In this document: one piece after another, positions 6,893-14,845 of the stretch
Layout: each line of letters begins with the position of its first letter
Numbering within the stretch: position 1 is the stretch's first letter
Source: Actinomycetota bacterium
GTDB taxonomy: Bacteria; Actinomycetota; Acidimicrobiia; Acidimicrobiales; GCA-2861595
Length of the DNA: 17,293 nucleotides
Direction of reading: 5' to 3'
Assembly (NCBI GenBank): GCA_016781225.1
Contig: JADDQT010000015.1
Coordinates: forward strand, 1 to 17,293
The notes under the pieces: model-generated
What the model saw: the letters and a program-made list of their open reading frames with translations, nothing else
The model's database searches: none
Told to the model about the DNA's origin: nothing
Made by a program: the position numbers and the translations under genes

Positions 6893-7023
6893 TCTCGCCT
6901 CCCAAGCGACTGGCCTCCCAAGCGGAGCTTGGTCGGCGAGCTGTTTCGCCCTCGGCGCGGAGCGCCTCCGGCGAGCTTGAGCGCGCTCCGGGCGGCCGGC
7001 AAAGCCGGACCGCCCTTCGCTCT
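6893..7023 (+). repeat. Dispersed palindromic repeat, copy B (between atpH and atpA)
   Basis: Begins right after the atpH stop. Bases 6924-6942 are identical to copy A (GGAGCTTGGTCGGCGAGCT). Bases 6951-7023 match copy C (11758-11830) without gaps at about 61 of 73 positions. It contains GCGCGGAGC (6955-6963) facing GCTCCGGGC (one mismatch from a perfect inverted arm), then a strong hairpin at 6991-7014. The string CCTCCCAAGCG occurs twice near its left end (6899-6909 and 6914-6924 region). Confidence 0.75.
6991..7014 (+). other. Strong hairpin in repeat copy B
   Basis: GGCGGCCGGC (6991-7000), loop AAA, then GCCGG (7004-7008), one bulged A, and CCGCC (7010-7014): ten GC pairs with one bulge. 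No T-run follows, so it is not a canonical intrinsic terminator. It lies inside the operon, upstream of atpA. Confidence 0.6.
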
Positions 7024-7040
7024 CACTGTCCATCGGCCAG

Positions 7041-7067
7041 CCGTGGGGGCGCCTTCGGCGCTCACGG
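7041..7067 (+). other. Second hairpin upstream of atpA
   Basis: The outer arms CCGTG (7041-7045) and CACGG (7063-7067) enclose GCGCC (7049-7053), loop TTC and GGCGC (7057-7061), with a small internal loop (GGG opposite T). It ends about 18 bp before the atpA ribosome binding site (AGAGGA, 7085-7090) and has no T-run. It could affect mRNA stability or the relative output of the Fo and F1 genes; that is inference. Confidence 0.55.
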
Positions 7068-7096
7068 CGGCCGGCCAATGAAGTAGAGGACCCCAC

Positions 7097-8764
7097 ATGG
7101 CTGACACAGAAACAGAAGACCAGGACGAGACCGGTTCGGAGAACGGGGGGAAGGCCCCTGATCCCGACATCGACATCTCCACCGACTTCAGCATCAGTGC
7201 CGACGACATAGCCTCCGCGCTCGACAAACGCCTCGGGGACTACGACCCCACCATGTCGGAGTCCCAGGTCGGCCAGATCGTCGAGGTCGGTGACGGGATC
7301 GCCCACGTCTCCGGCCTGCCGAACCTCGGTGTCAACGAGCTCGTGGAGTTCGAAGGCGGCACCCTCGGGCTGGCTCTGAACCTCGACGAGGGAACCATCG
7401 GCGCGGTGGTCCTCGGCCAGGTCGACGACCTAAGCGAGGGCCAGCCGGTGAAGGGCACGGGCCGCATCCTGTCGGTGCCCGTCGGTGACGAGCTGCTGGG
7501 CCGGGTGGTGAACGCCCTCGGAGAGCCCATCGACGGCGAAGGCGAGCTCAACACCGACGAGCTCCGCCGCCTGGAGATCCAGGCGCCCGGCATCACCGGG
7601 CGCCAGCCCGTGAAGGAGCCGATGCAGACCGGCATCAAGGCCATCGACGCCATGACCCCGGTCGGCCGAGGCCAGCGGGAGCTCATCATCGGCGACCGCA
7701 AGACGGGCAAGACCACCGTCGCCATCGACACCATCATCAACCAGCGCGGCAAGGGCGTGAAGTGCATCTACGTGGCCATCGGCCAGAAGGGCTCCACCGT
7801 GGCCCAGACGGTGGCCACCCTCGAAGAGAACGGGGCCCTCGAGTACACCGTGGTGGTGAGCGCCCCTGCCTCGGACCCCGCTCCCTACAAGTACCTCGCC
7901 CCCTACGCCGGCTGCGCCATCGGTCAGCACTGGATGGACAACGGCGAGCACGCCCTGGTCGTCTACGACGACCTCTCCAAGCAGGCCGAGGCGTACCGAC
8001 AGCTCTCGCTGCTCCTCCGGCGGCCGCCCGGCCGTGAGGCCTATCCGGGCGACGTCTTCTACCTCCACAGCCGCCTCCTCGAGCGGGCGGCCAAGCTCAG
8101 CGACGATCGGGGCGCGGGGTCGCTCACCGCGCTGCCCATCATCGAGACCAAGGGAGGCGACGTCTCCGCCTACATCCCCACCAACTGCATCTCGATCACC
8201 GACGGTCAGATCTACCTGGAGACCGACCTGTTCAACTCGGGCGTCCGCCCCGCCATCAACGTGGGGATCTCGGTGTCCCGAGTCGGTGGCTCGGCCCAGA
8301 TCAAGGCCATGAAGAGCGTGTCCGGAGGGCTCAAGACCGACCTCCAGCAGTACCGGGAGCTGGAGTCCTTCGCCACCTTCGGGTCCGACCTCGACAAGTC
8401 CTCGCAGGCCACCCTGGACCGGGGGGAACGGCTCACCGAGCTCCTCAAGCAGCCGGCCAACTCCCCCATGCCCGTGGAGGAGCAGGTTGTCGTCATCCAC
8501 GCCGGAGTCGAGGGCTTCGTGGACGACGCCCCCATCGACGACGTCCGCCGCTTCGAGCGGGAGCTGGTCGAGTACGTGCGCACTCGGCACGGAAACCTCC
8601 TGGACCAGATCCGGGACAAGGGAGACCTGCCCGGGGACGACGGGTTGAAGGAGGCCATCAAGGGTTTCGCCGACCAGTTCCAGCCCAGCGAAGATGTCGA
8701 CGAGAAGTCCGGCGACGACGACGAGGACGACGACTCCTCCGACGACGACGACAGTTCGAGCTAG
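7097..8764 (+). CDS. atpA: ATP synthase F1 subunit alpha
   Basis: Non-catalytic nucleotide-binding subunit of the F1 hexamer. The 555-aa protein carries the beta-barrel start (VGQIVEVGDGIAHVSGL, 58-74), P-loop GDRKTGKT (199-206), Walker B ALVVYDDLS (286-294), the segment RRPPGREAYPGDVFYLHSRL (308-327) and SVSRVGG with the arginine finger R395. ATG 7097 has AGAGGA about 6 nt upstream. It is about 40 aa longer than the E. coli subunit: an acidic N-terminal extension of about 28 residues (MADTETEDQDETGSEN...) and a C-terminal acidic tail (about 530-555) made almost only of Asp, Glu and Ser. Mycobacterial alpha also has a C-terminal extension, which there restrains ATP hydrolysis, but the tail here is far more acidic. 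The gene follows a hairpin-rich gap and lies 5 bp before atpG. Confidence 0.97.
   Translation: MADTETEDQDETGSENGGKAPDPDIDISTDFSISADDIASALDKRLGDYDPTMSESQVGQIVEVGDGIAHVSGLPNLGVNELVEFEGGTLGLALNLDEGTIGAVVLGQVDDLSEGQPVKGTGRILSVPVGDELLGRVVNALGEPIDGEGELNTDELRRLEIQAPGITGRQPVKEPMQTGIKAIDAMTPVGRGQRELIIGDRKTGKTTVAIDTIINQRGKGVKCIYVAIGQKGSTVAQTVATLEENGALEYTVVVSAPASDPAPYKYLAPYAGCAIGQHWMDNGEHALVVYDDLSKQAEAYRQLSLLLRRPPGREAYPGDVFYLHSRLLERAAKLSDDRGAGSLTALPIIETKGGDVSAYIPTNCISITDGQIYLETDLFNSGVRPAINVGISVSRVGGSAQIKAMKSVSGGLKTDLQQYRELESFATFGSDLDKSSQATLDRGERLTELLKQPANSPMPVEEQVVVIHAGVEGFVDDAPIDDVRRFERELVEYVRTRHGNLLDQIRDKGDLPGDDGLKEAIKGFADQFQPSEDVDEKSGDDDEDDDSSDDDDSSS
8711..8756 (+). repeat. GAC-rich simple-sequence tract in the 3' end of atpA
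   Basis: Runs of GAC and GAG triplets broken by TCC codons encode the poly-Asp tail of the alpha subunit (about residues 539-553). The tract stays in frame and is the most repetitive coding stretch in the window. Such a tract could change length by slippage. Confidence 0.6.
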
Positions 8765-8769
8765 ATCCC

Positions 8770-9750
8770 ATGCCCGGTGGTGACGAGAAGCAGCTGAAGC
8801 GGCGCATCAAGAGCGTCGAGAACACCAAGCAGGTCACCAAGGCCATGGAGATGATCGCCTCCGCGCGCCTGCCCAAGGCCCAGGAACGGGTCTCCGCTGC
8901 CCGCCCCTACAGCGAGCAGATCACCGAGGTCATCCGCAGCCTCGCCGAAGCCGGGGCCGACCTCGACCACCCCTTGCTGGCACAGAAGGACGAAGACGAC
9001 GTCCAGAAGGTGGCCTACGTCGTCATCACCGCCGACCGAGGCCTGGCCGGTGGCTACAACAACAACGTCCTGCGGGCCGCCACCCGTGCCATCGAGGAGG
9101 ACCAGGCCAAGGGCCGGGACTACTCGCTCGTCCTGGTGGGCAAGAAGGCGATCAGCTACTACCGCTTCCGGGGGTACGAGATCGACGCCTCGTTCACGGG
9201 CATGAGCGAGCAACCCACCTATGAGGATGCCCGCACCGTGGCCGCCGCCGTCAGTGAGCCCTTCGAGGAGGGCGACATCGACCTGGTGCGGCTCGTCTAC
9301 ACCCAGTTCCTCTCGGCCGGGACCCAGCGCGTCGCCGTCCGCCAGTTCCTTCCCCTGGACACAGAGGCCCTGGCCGACGACGAAGATGGCGACGACGAGG
9401 GACTCGAGCCGGCCTACGAGTTCGAGCCGGCACCCACGGAGATCCTCGAGCGGTTGCTCCCCCGGTACGTGGAGGCCCGCCTCTACGCCGCCATGCTCGA
9501 AGCCTCGGCCTCCGAGCTGGCCGCCCGACAGCGGGCTATGAAGGCCGCCAGCGACAACGCCGGCGAGCTCATCGACACGCTCAACCGCGACATGAACCGG
9601 GCCCGCCAGGCCACCATCACCACCGAGATCATGGAGGTGGTGGGCGGCGCCGAGGCCCTACGGGGTGGCAAGGGGAAGAAGGACTACTTCCCGGACAACC
9701 TGGTGACCGACGACTACCTGCCCGACGACTACGACTACGCCCGAAGCTAG
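8770..9750 (+). CDS. atpG: ATP synthase F1 subunit gamma
   Basis: Central rotor shaft of F1. The conserved N-terminal helix reads LKRRIKSVENTKQVTKAMEM (9-28), followed by ITADRGLAGGYNNNV (86-100), and the C-terminal helix contains RQRAMKAASDNAGELI and LNRDMNRARQATITTEI (271-287) before VGGAEAL. At 326 aa it is about 40 residues longer than the E. coli subunit. The surplus lies in two places: an acidic insertion after LPLDTEAL (about 199-222, DDEDGDDEG) and a tail after the normal end (298-326) rich in Asp and Tyr (DYFPDN, DDYLPDDYDYARS). Mycobacterial gamma has a small loop insertion as well, but I cannot align it exactly by eye. ATG 8770 is 5 bp after the atpA stop and has no Shine-Dalgarno sequence, so coupling to atpA is likely. 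Confidence 0.95.
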   Translation: MPGGDEKQLKRRIKSVENTKQVTKAMEMIASARLPKAQERVSAARPYSEQITEVIRSLAEAGADLDHPLLAQKDEDDVQKVAYVVITADRGLAGGYNNNVLRAATRAIEEDQAKGRDYSLVLVGKKAISYYRFRGYEIDASFTGMSEQPTYEDARTVAAAVSEPFEEGDIDLVRLVYTQFLSAGTQRVAVRQFLPLDTEALADDEDGDDEGLEPAYEFEPAPTEILERLLPRYVEARLYAAMLEASASELAARQRAMKAASDNAGELIDTLNRDMNRARQATITTEIMEVVGGAEALRGGKGKKDYFPDNLVTDDYLPDDYDYARS

Positions 9751-9762
9751 GAGTCCCCTGAG

Positions 9763-9788
9763 ATGAGAGCGTCCAAAGTGAGACTGCG

Positions 9789-9792
<4 letters not shown>
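9763..9792 (+). CDS. Possible 9-codon leader ORF coupled to atpD
   Basis: ATG 9763 opens a nine-residue frame (MRASKVRLR) whose TGA (9790-9792) overlaps the atpD ATG (9789-9791) as ATGA. The best Shine-Dalgarno sequence in this gap, AGGAG at 9749-9753, is well placed for ATG 9763 (9 nt) but 35 nt from atpD, which itself has only a weak GTGAGA nearby. This layout suits translational coupling into atpD. Ribosome use is not shown by sequence alone; it may be chance. Confidence 0.35.
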
Positions 9793-11342
<1,550 letters not shown>

Positions 11343-11349
11343 GCGGGGA

Positions 11350-11751
11350 GTGCCTCTGCAGGTGGAGCTGGTCTCCCCGGACCGGATGCTCTTCTCCGAC
11401 GAGGCGGAGATGGTGATCTGCCGCACGCCGTCAGGCGAGATCGCGTTCATGGCCGGCCACGTCCCCTTCCTCGGCGCGCTGGGCATCGGCATCGTGCGCA
11501 TCCACAAGGAGGGGGGTGACGTGGAGAAGATGGCGGTTCACGAAGGTTTCGTGCAGGTCAAGGACGACCGGGTGATCATCCTCTCCGATGTGGCCGAGCG
11601 AGCCGACCAGATCGACACCGAACGGGCCCGCAGGGCCAAGGAGGAAGCGGAGAGCGACCTCAAGAACGCCGGTGACGACGACGACAAGGCCGAAGAGCAC
11701 AAGGCTCGGGCCCGCCGGGCGGAGGTGCGTCTGGAGCTCGCAGAGCAATAA
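11350..11751 (+). CDS. atpC: ATP synthase F1 subunit epsilon
   Basis: Rotor subunit that links gamma to the c-ring and can inhibit ATP hydrolysis. The N-terminal beta sandwich shows LQVELVSPDRMLFSDEAEMV and GEIAFMAGHVPFLGALGIG (29-47), the classic epsilon signature, and EGFVQVKDDRVIILSD (65-80). The C-terminal part (88-133) is a charged helical hairpin, interrupted by an acidic link NAGDDDDKAEE (106-116). The start is GTG 11350, with AAGGAG at 11335-11340 inside the atpD end. At 133 aa it is of normal length and keeps the C-terminal helices. The atp operon ends here; repeat copy C follows within 10 bp. Confidence 0.92.
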   Translation: MPLQVELVSPDRMLFSDEAEMVICRTPSGEIAFMAGHVPFLGALGIGIVRIHKEGGDVEKMAVHEGFVQVKDDRVIILSDVAERADQIDTERARRAKEEAESDLKNAGDDDDKAEEHKARARRAEVRLELAEQ

Positions 11752-11757
11752 TCACCC

Positions 11758-11830
11758 TTCGGCGCGGAGCGCCTCGGGCGAGCTGGATGGTGCTCCGCGC
11801 GACCGGCGAAGCGGGACCGCCCTCCGCCCT
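11758..11830 (+). repeat. Dispersed palindromic repeat, copy C (after atpC)
   Basis: Ungapped match to copy B (6951-7023) at about 61 of 73 positions. It has a perfect 9-bp inverted repeat, GCGCGGAGC at 11762-11770 and GCTCCGCGC at 11792-11800, with a 21-base loop. The second hairpin of copy B is weakened here by a substitution (CCGGC-GAA-GCGGG). Being just after the last atp gene it could act as a 3' end structure, but it has no T-run. Confidence 0.75.
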
Positions 11831-11843
11831 GTAGAACATTTTC

Positions 11844-12749
11844 ATGCCCAAGGCCCGTCTCGGGGTCGCGCTACTTCTGCCTGCGCCTGTGGCGGCCGAG
11901 GTGGACGGGCTGCGCCGGGCGGTGGGGGACGGATCCGTTCACCGCATCCCGGCCCATCTGACCCTGGTCCCTCCGGTCAACGTGGCCGAGGCTCGCCTGT
12001 GCGACGCGTTGGCCGTGTTCCGCCGGGCCGCGGCGGCCACCCGTCCCCTCAACCTGGAGCTGGGTCCGCCCCGTACGTTCCTGCCCGACAATCCTGTGCT
12101 CTACCTCGCCGTCGACGGCGACGTGGCCGAGGTCCATGCCCTGCGCGAGCGCGTCCTGCGCGATCCGCTGGCCCGCAGCACCTCCTGGCCCTTCGTTCCC
12201 CACGTGACCGTTGCTGACTCGGCCTCCCCCGAGGTCATCGAGGCCGCTGTGGTCGCACTGGGCCGCTACCGGGCCCATGTCCGTATCGACCGGGTCCACC
12301 TGCTCCGCGAGGGGGCGGGCCGAGTCTGGGAACCCATCGCCGAGGCGCCTCTGCGGCCGCCGGCGGTCATCGGCAGGGGCGGCCTCCCCGTGGAGCTCAG
12401 CCTGACGGAGCGCCTGGACCCCGAAGCGGCGGAGATCTGTGAGCGGGAGGAGGGTGCCGAGTGCCCCTTCGCCGTCACCGCTCGCAGAGACGAGCAGGTG
12501 GTGGGCGTGGCGTCGGGCGCCGTGCGAGATGGAGTGGCTCACCTCCGGATCCTCGTGGTGGACGCCGGCCAGCGGCGCCAGGGGATCGGATCCCACCTCC
12601 TCGCTGCCGTCGAGAGCCTGGCCGCGGACGAGGGGTGCCGGTCGATCGTCACCGACTTTGCTCTCGAAGACATTGCGGAGGCGTTCCTGCGCAGCCGGGG
12701 GTGGACGAGCGTTGCGCCGAGCCCCCAGTTCCGCAGGGACCTCGGGTAA
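11844..12749 (+). CDS. 2H phosphoesterase (LigT/2'-5' RNA ligase-like) fused to a GNAT acetyltransferase
   Basis: A 301-aa two-domain protein. Residues 1-170 form a 2H phosphoesterase fold with the paired catalytic motifs HLT (38-40, in RIPAHLTLVPP) and HVT (120-122, in FVPHVTVAD), as in 2'-5' RNA ligase or cyclic phosphodiesterase proteins. Residues 180-301 resemble a GNAT N-acetyltransferase: a strand LRILVVDAGQ, then RRQGIG (244-249) matching the acetyl-CoA pyrophosphate-binding R/Q-x-x-G-x-G/A motif, then HLLAAVESLAADEG and the FLRSRGW ending typical of GNATs. Neither substrate can be named. ATG 11844 has no clear ribosome binding site and follows repeat copy C by 13 bp. Both HxT motifs and the GNAT loop are intact, so both domains may be active. 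It may be read through from the atp operon or have its own promoter. Confidence 0.8.
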   Translation: MPKARLGVALLLPAPVAAEVDGLRRAVGDGSVHRIPAHLTLVPPVNVAEARLCDALAVFRRAAAATRPLNLELGPPRTFLPDNPVLYLAVDGDVAEVHALRERVLRDPLARSTSWPFVPHVTVADSASPEVIEAAVVALGRYRAHVRIDRVHLLREGAGRVWEPIAEAPLRPPAVIGRGGLPVELSLTERLDPEAAEICEREEGAECPFAVTARRDEQVVGVASGAVRDGVAHLRILVVDAGQRRQGIGSHLLAAVESLAADEGCRSIVTDFALEDIAEAFLRSRGWTSVAPSPQFRRDLG

Positions 12750-12769
12750 TCCTCGACATCGATGTTCTG

Positions 12770-12806
12770 GGTGCGTTCTCATCCGGAAACCGGATGCAAA
12801 TGCACC
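12770..12806. terminator. Bidirectional hairpin terminator candidate between convergent genes
   Basis: Nested arms: GGTGCGTT (12770-12777) pairs with AATGCACC (12799-12806, one G-T pair), a two-base mismatch on each side, then CATCCGG (12780-12786), loop AAA and CCGGATG (12790-12796). This gives about 15 pairs in 37 bases, located midway between the stops of the 2H/GNAT gene and glpX. There is no T-run on either strand, so it would be a non-canonical terminator of the type reported in actinobacteria. Confidence 0.6.
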
Positions 12807-12848
12807 GAAAACCCGTGTCGGAGGCGGACGGGAGAGCTGGGGAGGTGA

Positions 12849-13847
12849 TCAGTCGAAGTCGATGGCGCTGAACCGGCGCAGCTTCTGGAGGCGGTGACGG
12901 GAGTCGATGCGCCGCACTGTCCTGGACTTGGAGCGCATCACCAACGAATGGGTGGTGGCGCCGTCGCTGTCGTAGTGCACGCCGCGGAGCAGCTCGCCGT
13001 CGGTGATCCCGGTGGCGGCGAAGAAGCTGTTCTGACCCTTCACCAGATCCTCCGTCGTGAGAACGGCGTCGAGGTCGTAGCCCGCGTCGATCGTGGCCTG
13101 GCGCTCCTCGTCGCTCCTCGGGCAGAGCTGGGCCTGGATCTCCCCGCCCATGCACTTGAGCGCGGCAGCGCTGATGACGCCCTCCGGCGTGCCGCCGATG
13201 CCGAAGAGTACGTCGGCCCCCGCTTCGGGCCACGCCGTCGTCATCGCTCCGGCCACGTCGCCGTCAGGGATCAGGCGGATCCTGGCGCCTGCCTTCCGCA
13301 CCTCGGCCACGAGGTCATCGTGGCGGGGACGGTTCAGGATGACCGCGGTGAGATCACGCACCGCCACGTTCTTGGCCTCGGCCACCGCTTCCAGGTTCTC
13401 GGTAGGGGACCGGGTGATGTCGATGGCGCCCGCGGCCTCGGCACCCACGGCGACCTTGTTCATGTAGAAGCAGGGCCCCGGGTCGAACATGGTGCCCCGC
13501 TCGCTGACGGCGATGACGGAGATGGCGTTCCCCTGGCCCAGCGAGGTCAGGGTGGTGCCCTCGACGGGATCGACGGCGATGTCGGTCTGCGGGGGCGAGC
13601 CGTCGCCGATGGTCTCGCCGTTGTAGAGCATGGGCGCTTCGTCCTTCTCGCCCTCCCCGATGACGACGAGGCCGTCCATCGGCACCGTTTCGAGCACCAC
13701 TCTCATGGCGTCCACGGCGGCCCCGTCGGCGCCTTCCTTGTCGCCCCGGCCCATCCAGCGTGCAGCGGCCATCGCAGCTGCCTCCGTCACCCTCACGAGC
13801 TCGAGGCCCATGTTGCGATCCGGGACCTGCCTGTCGCCTCCGGCCAT
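12849..13847 (-). CDS. glpX: Fructose-1,6-bisphosphatase, class II
   Basis: Hydrolyses fructose 1,6-bisphosphate to fructose 6-phosphate in gluconeogenesis; in many actinobacteria GlpX is the main or only FBPase. The 332-aa protein has the class II markers RVTEAAAMAAARWMGRGDK (19-37), IGEGEKDEAPML (63-74), the metal site DIAVDPVEGTTL (89-100), PDGDVAGAM with GADVLFGIGGTPEGVISAAA further on, and TTEDLVKGQNSFFAATGITDGELLRGV. All acidic metal ligands of these motifs seem present. The start ATG (13845-13847 on the minus strand) follows RNMGLELVRVTEA-type residues at a normal distance. It is divergent from the J-domain-like gene (113 bp) and convergent with the 2H/GNAT gene. Length and motifs are standard. 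Confidence 0.95.
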   Translation of the reverse strand: MAGGDRQVPDRNMGLELVRVTEAAAMAAARWMGRGDKEGADGAAVDAMRVVLETVPMDGLVVIGEGEKDEAPMLYNGETIGDGSPPQTDIAVDPVEGTTLTSLGQGNAISVIAVSERGTMFDPGPCFYMNKVAVGAEAAGAIDITRSPTENLEAVAEAKNVAVRDLTAVILNRPRHDDLVAEVRKAGARIRLIPDGDVAGAMTTAWPEAGADVLFGIGGTPEGVISAAALKCMGGEIQAQLCPRSDEERQATIDAGYDLDAVLTTEDLVKGQNSFFAATGITDGELLRGVHYDSDGATTHSLVMRSKSRTVRRIDSRHRLQKLRRFSAIDFD

Positions 13848-13853
13848 GCCCGG

Positions 13854-13859
13854 ACCCTA
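13854..13859 (-). promoter_or_regulatory. Candidate -10 element for leaderless glpX
   Basis: On the minus strand TAGGGT (a TAnnnT hexamer) ends 6 bp before the glpX ATG, placing the expected transcript start at the A of the start codon. No -35 resembling TTGACA is found 17-18 bp upstream, and there is no well-spaced Shine-Dalgarno sequence. This spacing is the pattern of leaderless genes, which are common in Actinomycetota. Confidence 0.3.
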
Positions 13860-13960
13860 CCCCCTGGTCCGATCCGGCCGCCCGGAGATCCCCGCGCCGA
13901 TCGATCCCGAACCAAGCCCGGCCGTCCATCTGCGGAGGGTCGGGATTACCTTCGAAGGCA

Positions 13961-14659
13961 ATGATCCTCGCCGAGCTCGAGGTGCGTCACTCCCGGGCCA
14001 TCGCTCCCACCCGCCGGGTCGCCCTGGGCAACCTCTACCTTCCCACCGAGCCGGAGCCCGGCTATGGGCCGCTCCTGCTCGCCGCCGTCCTCGCAGCCCA
14101 GGTCGCCACCCTGGAGGACGAGCTTCGGGACGACCTCGACCGGCTCCTCTGGGACCTCGAGCTCGGCGAGCGGATCGCCCAGCCCCGGCTGCGGCACCGC
14201 TTCCAGACCGATGTCGTTGGTCTCACCCGCAGCCATCATCGCCTGGTCCGAGGCGAGCGGGGGCCCGTCCTCGAGCTGGACGATCAGGGTGGGCACCTGC
14301 CGCAGGTGCTCGGAGCGCTGTACGCCGTCACCACCCTCGATCCCCGCCACCGACCTGGCGCCTTCAGGCTCCTGCGCCGGGCCACGCGCTGGGAAGGAGG
14401 CGCAGACGAGCGCCTGATGGGTTACCTGGCGGGGGACGGCGCCTTCGCTCGTTCGACGGCGGTAGCGGGGGACGAGCGTTGGGCACGACGGGTTCTGGGC
14501 TTCGGGGTGGAGACCGAGCCGCTGCGCAGCGAGATCGTGGGCCGTTTCCGGCGGCTCGTCCGCGACGCCCATCCCGACCATGGTGGCGCGCCGGGGGAGG
14601 CCGGGGCTAGGATCCAGGAGCTGTCCGATGCCAAGCGCATCCTCCTCACCGGGGTATGA
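13961..14659 (+). CDS. Uncharacterised protein with C-terminal J-domain-like segment
   Basis: A 232-aa soluble protein that I cannot assign to a characterised family. The last 45 residues read IVGRFRRLVRDAHPDHGG (192-209), then an Ala/Gly linker and IQELSDAKRILL; HPD at 204-206 with a following helix that could be helix III is the core of a DnaJ-type J domain, which stimulates Hsp70 ATPase. Only the end of a J domain is present and residues 1-185 have no motif I know. They contain basic stretches (APTRRVALGNLYL; RIAQPRLRHRF) and helical segments, with no signal peptide or membrane helix. ATG 13961 is the simplest start (GAAGG is only 2 nt away; GTG 13982 is an alternative). A TACCTT hexamer at 13947-13952 could give a nearly leaderless mRNA. 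Its low-similarity context (between glpX and a surface protein) does not suggest a role. Confidence 0.7.
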   Translation: MILAELEVRHSRAIAPTRRVALGNLYLPTEPEPGYGPLLLAAVLAAQVATLEDELRDDLDRLLWDLELGERIAQPRLRHRFQTDVVGLTRSHHRLVRGERGPVLELDDQGGHLPQVLGALYAVTTLDPRHRPGAFRLLRRATRWEGGADERLMGYLAGDGAFARSTAVAGDERWARRVLGFGVETEPLRSEIVGRFRRLVRDAHPDHGGAPGEAGARIQELSDAKRILLTGV

Positions 14660-14816
14660 GTGAGGGGGGCTGGCGGGGCCGGGTTCTCCGGAGACCGTGT
14701 TTCTTCCCTGTGACATCGCGATGGCCAGACCGACAAACAGGTTTGATATCGCTGCGTCCTGGGAGAGGATGGCCTAGGGTGAGCGTGAGTTCTCGAAGTA
14801 CAGCCACGAATAGTTG
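14660..14816. other. Non-coding gap upstream of the LPXTG gene promoter
   Basis: No gene is supported here. Two 10-bp perfect palindromes occur, TCTCCGGAGA (14683-14692), followed by a T-rich patch (GTGTTTCTT) that might end the preceding transcript, and CATCGCGATG (14714-14723). The stretch is less GC-rich than its surroundings, as expected for regulatory DNA. Confidence 0.4.
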
Positions 14817-14845
14817 TTGACCGCCACTCAGAGTGGCGATACCCT
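14817..14845 (+). promoter_or_regulatory. Promoter of the LPXTG gene
   Basis: TTGACC (14817-14822, 5 of 6 to TTGACA) and TACCCT (14840-14845, TAnnnT) are separated by exactly 17 bp. A transcript starting near 14852 would have a leader of about 28 nt that includes the Shine-Dalgarno GGAGGA (14871-14876). This is the best-scoring promoter by eye in the window. Confidence 0.7.

Noticed and set aside
8711..8756. GAC-rich tract as a regulatory or mobile repeat
   Set aside because: It is in frame and simply encodes the acidic tail of alpha; only noted as a simple-sequence coding tract.
12756..12765. ACATCGATGT palindrome as an operator
   Set aside because: A single 10-bp palindrome between convergent stops with no promoter nearby is not sufficient evidence.
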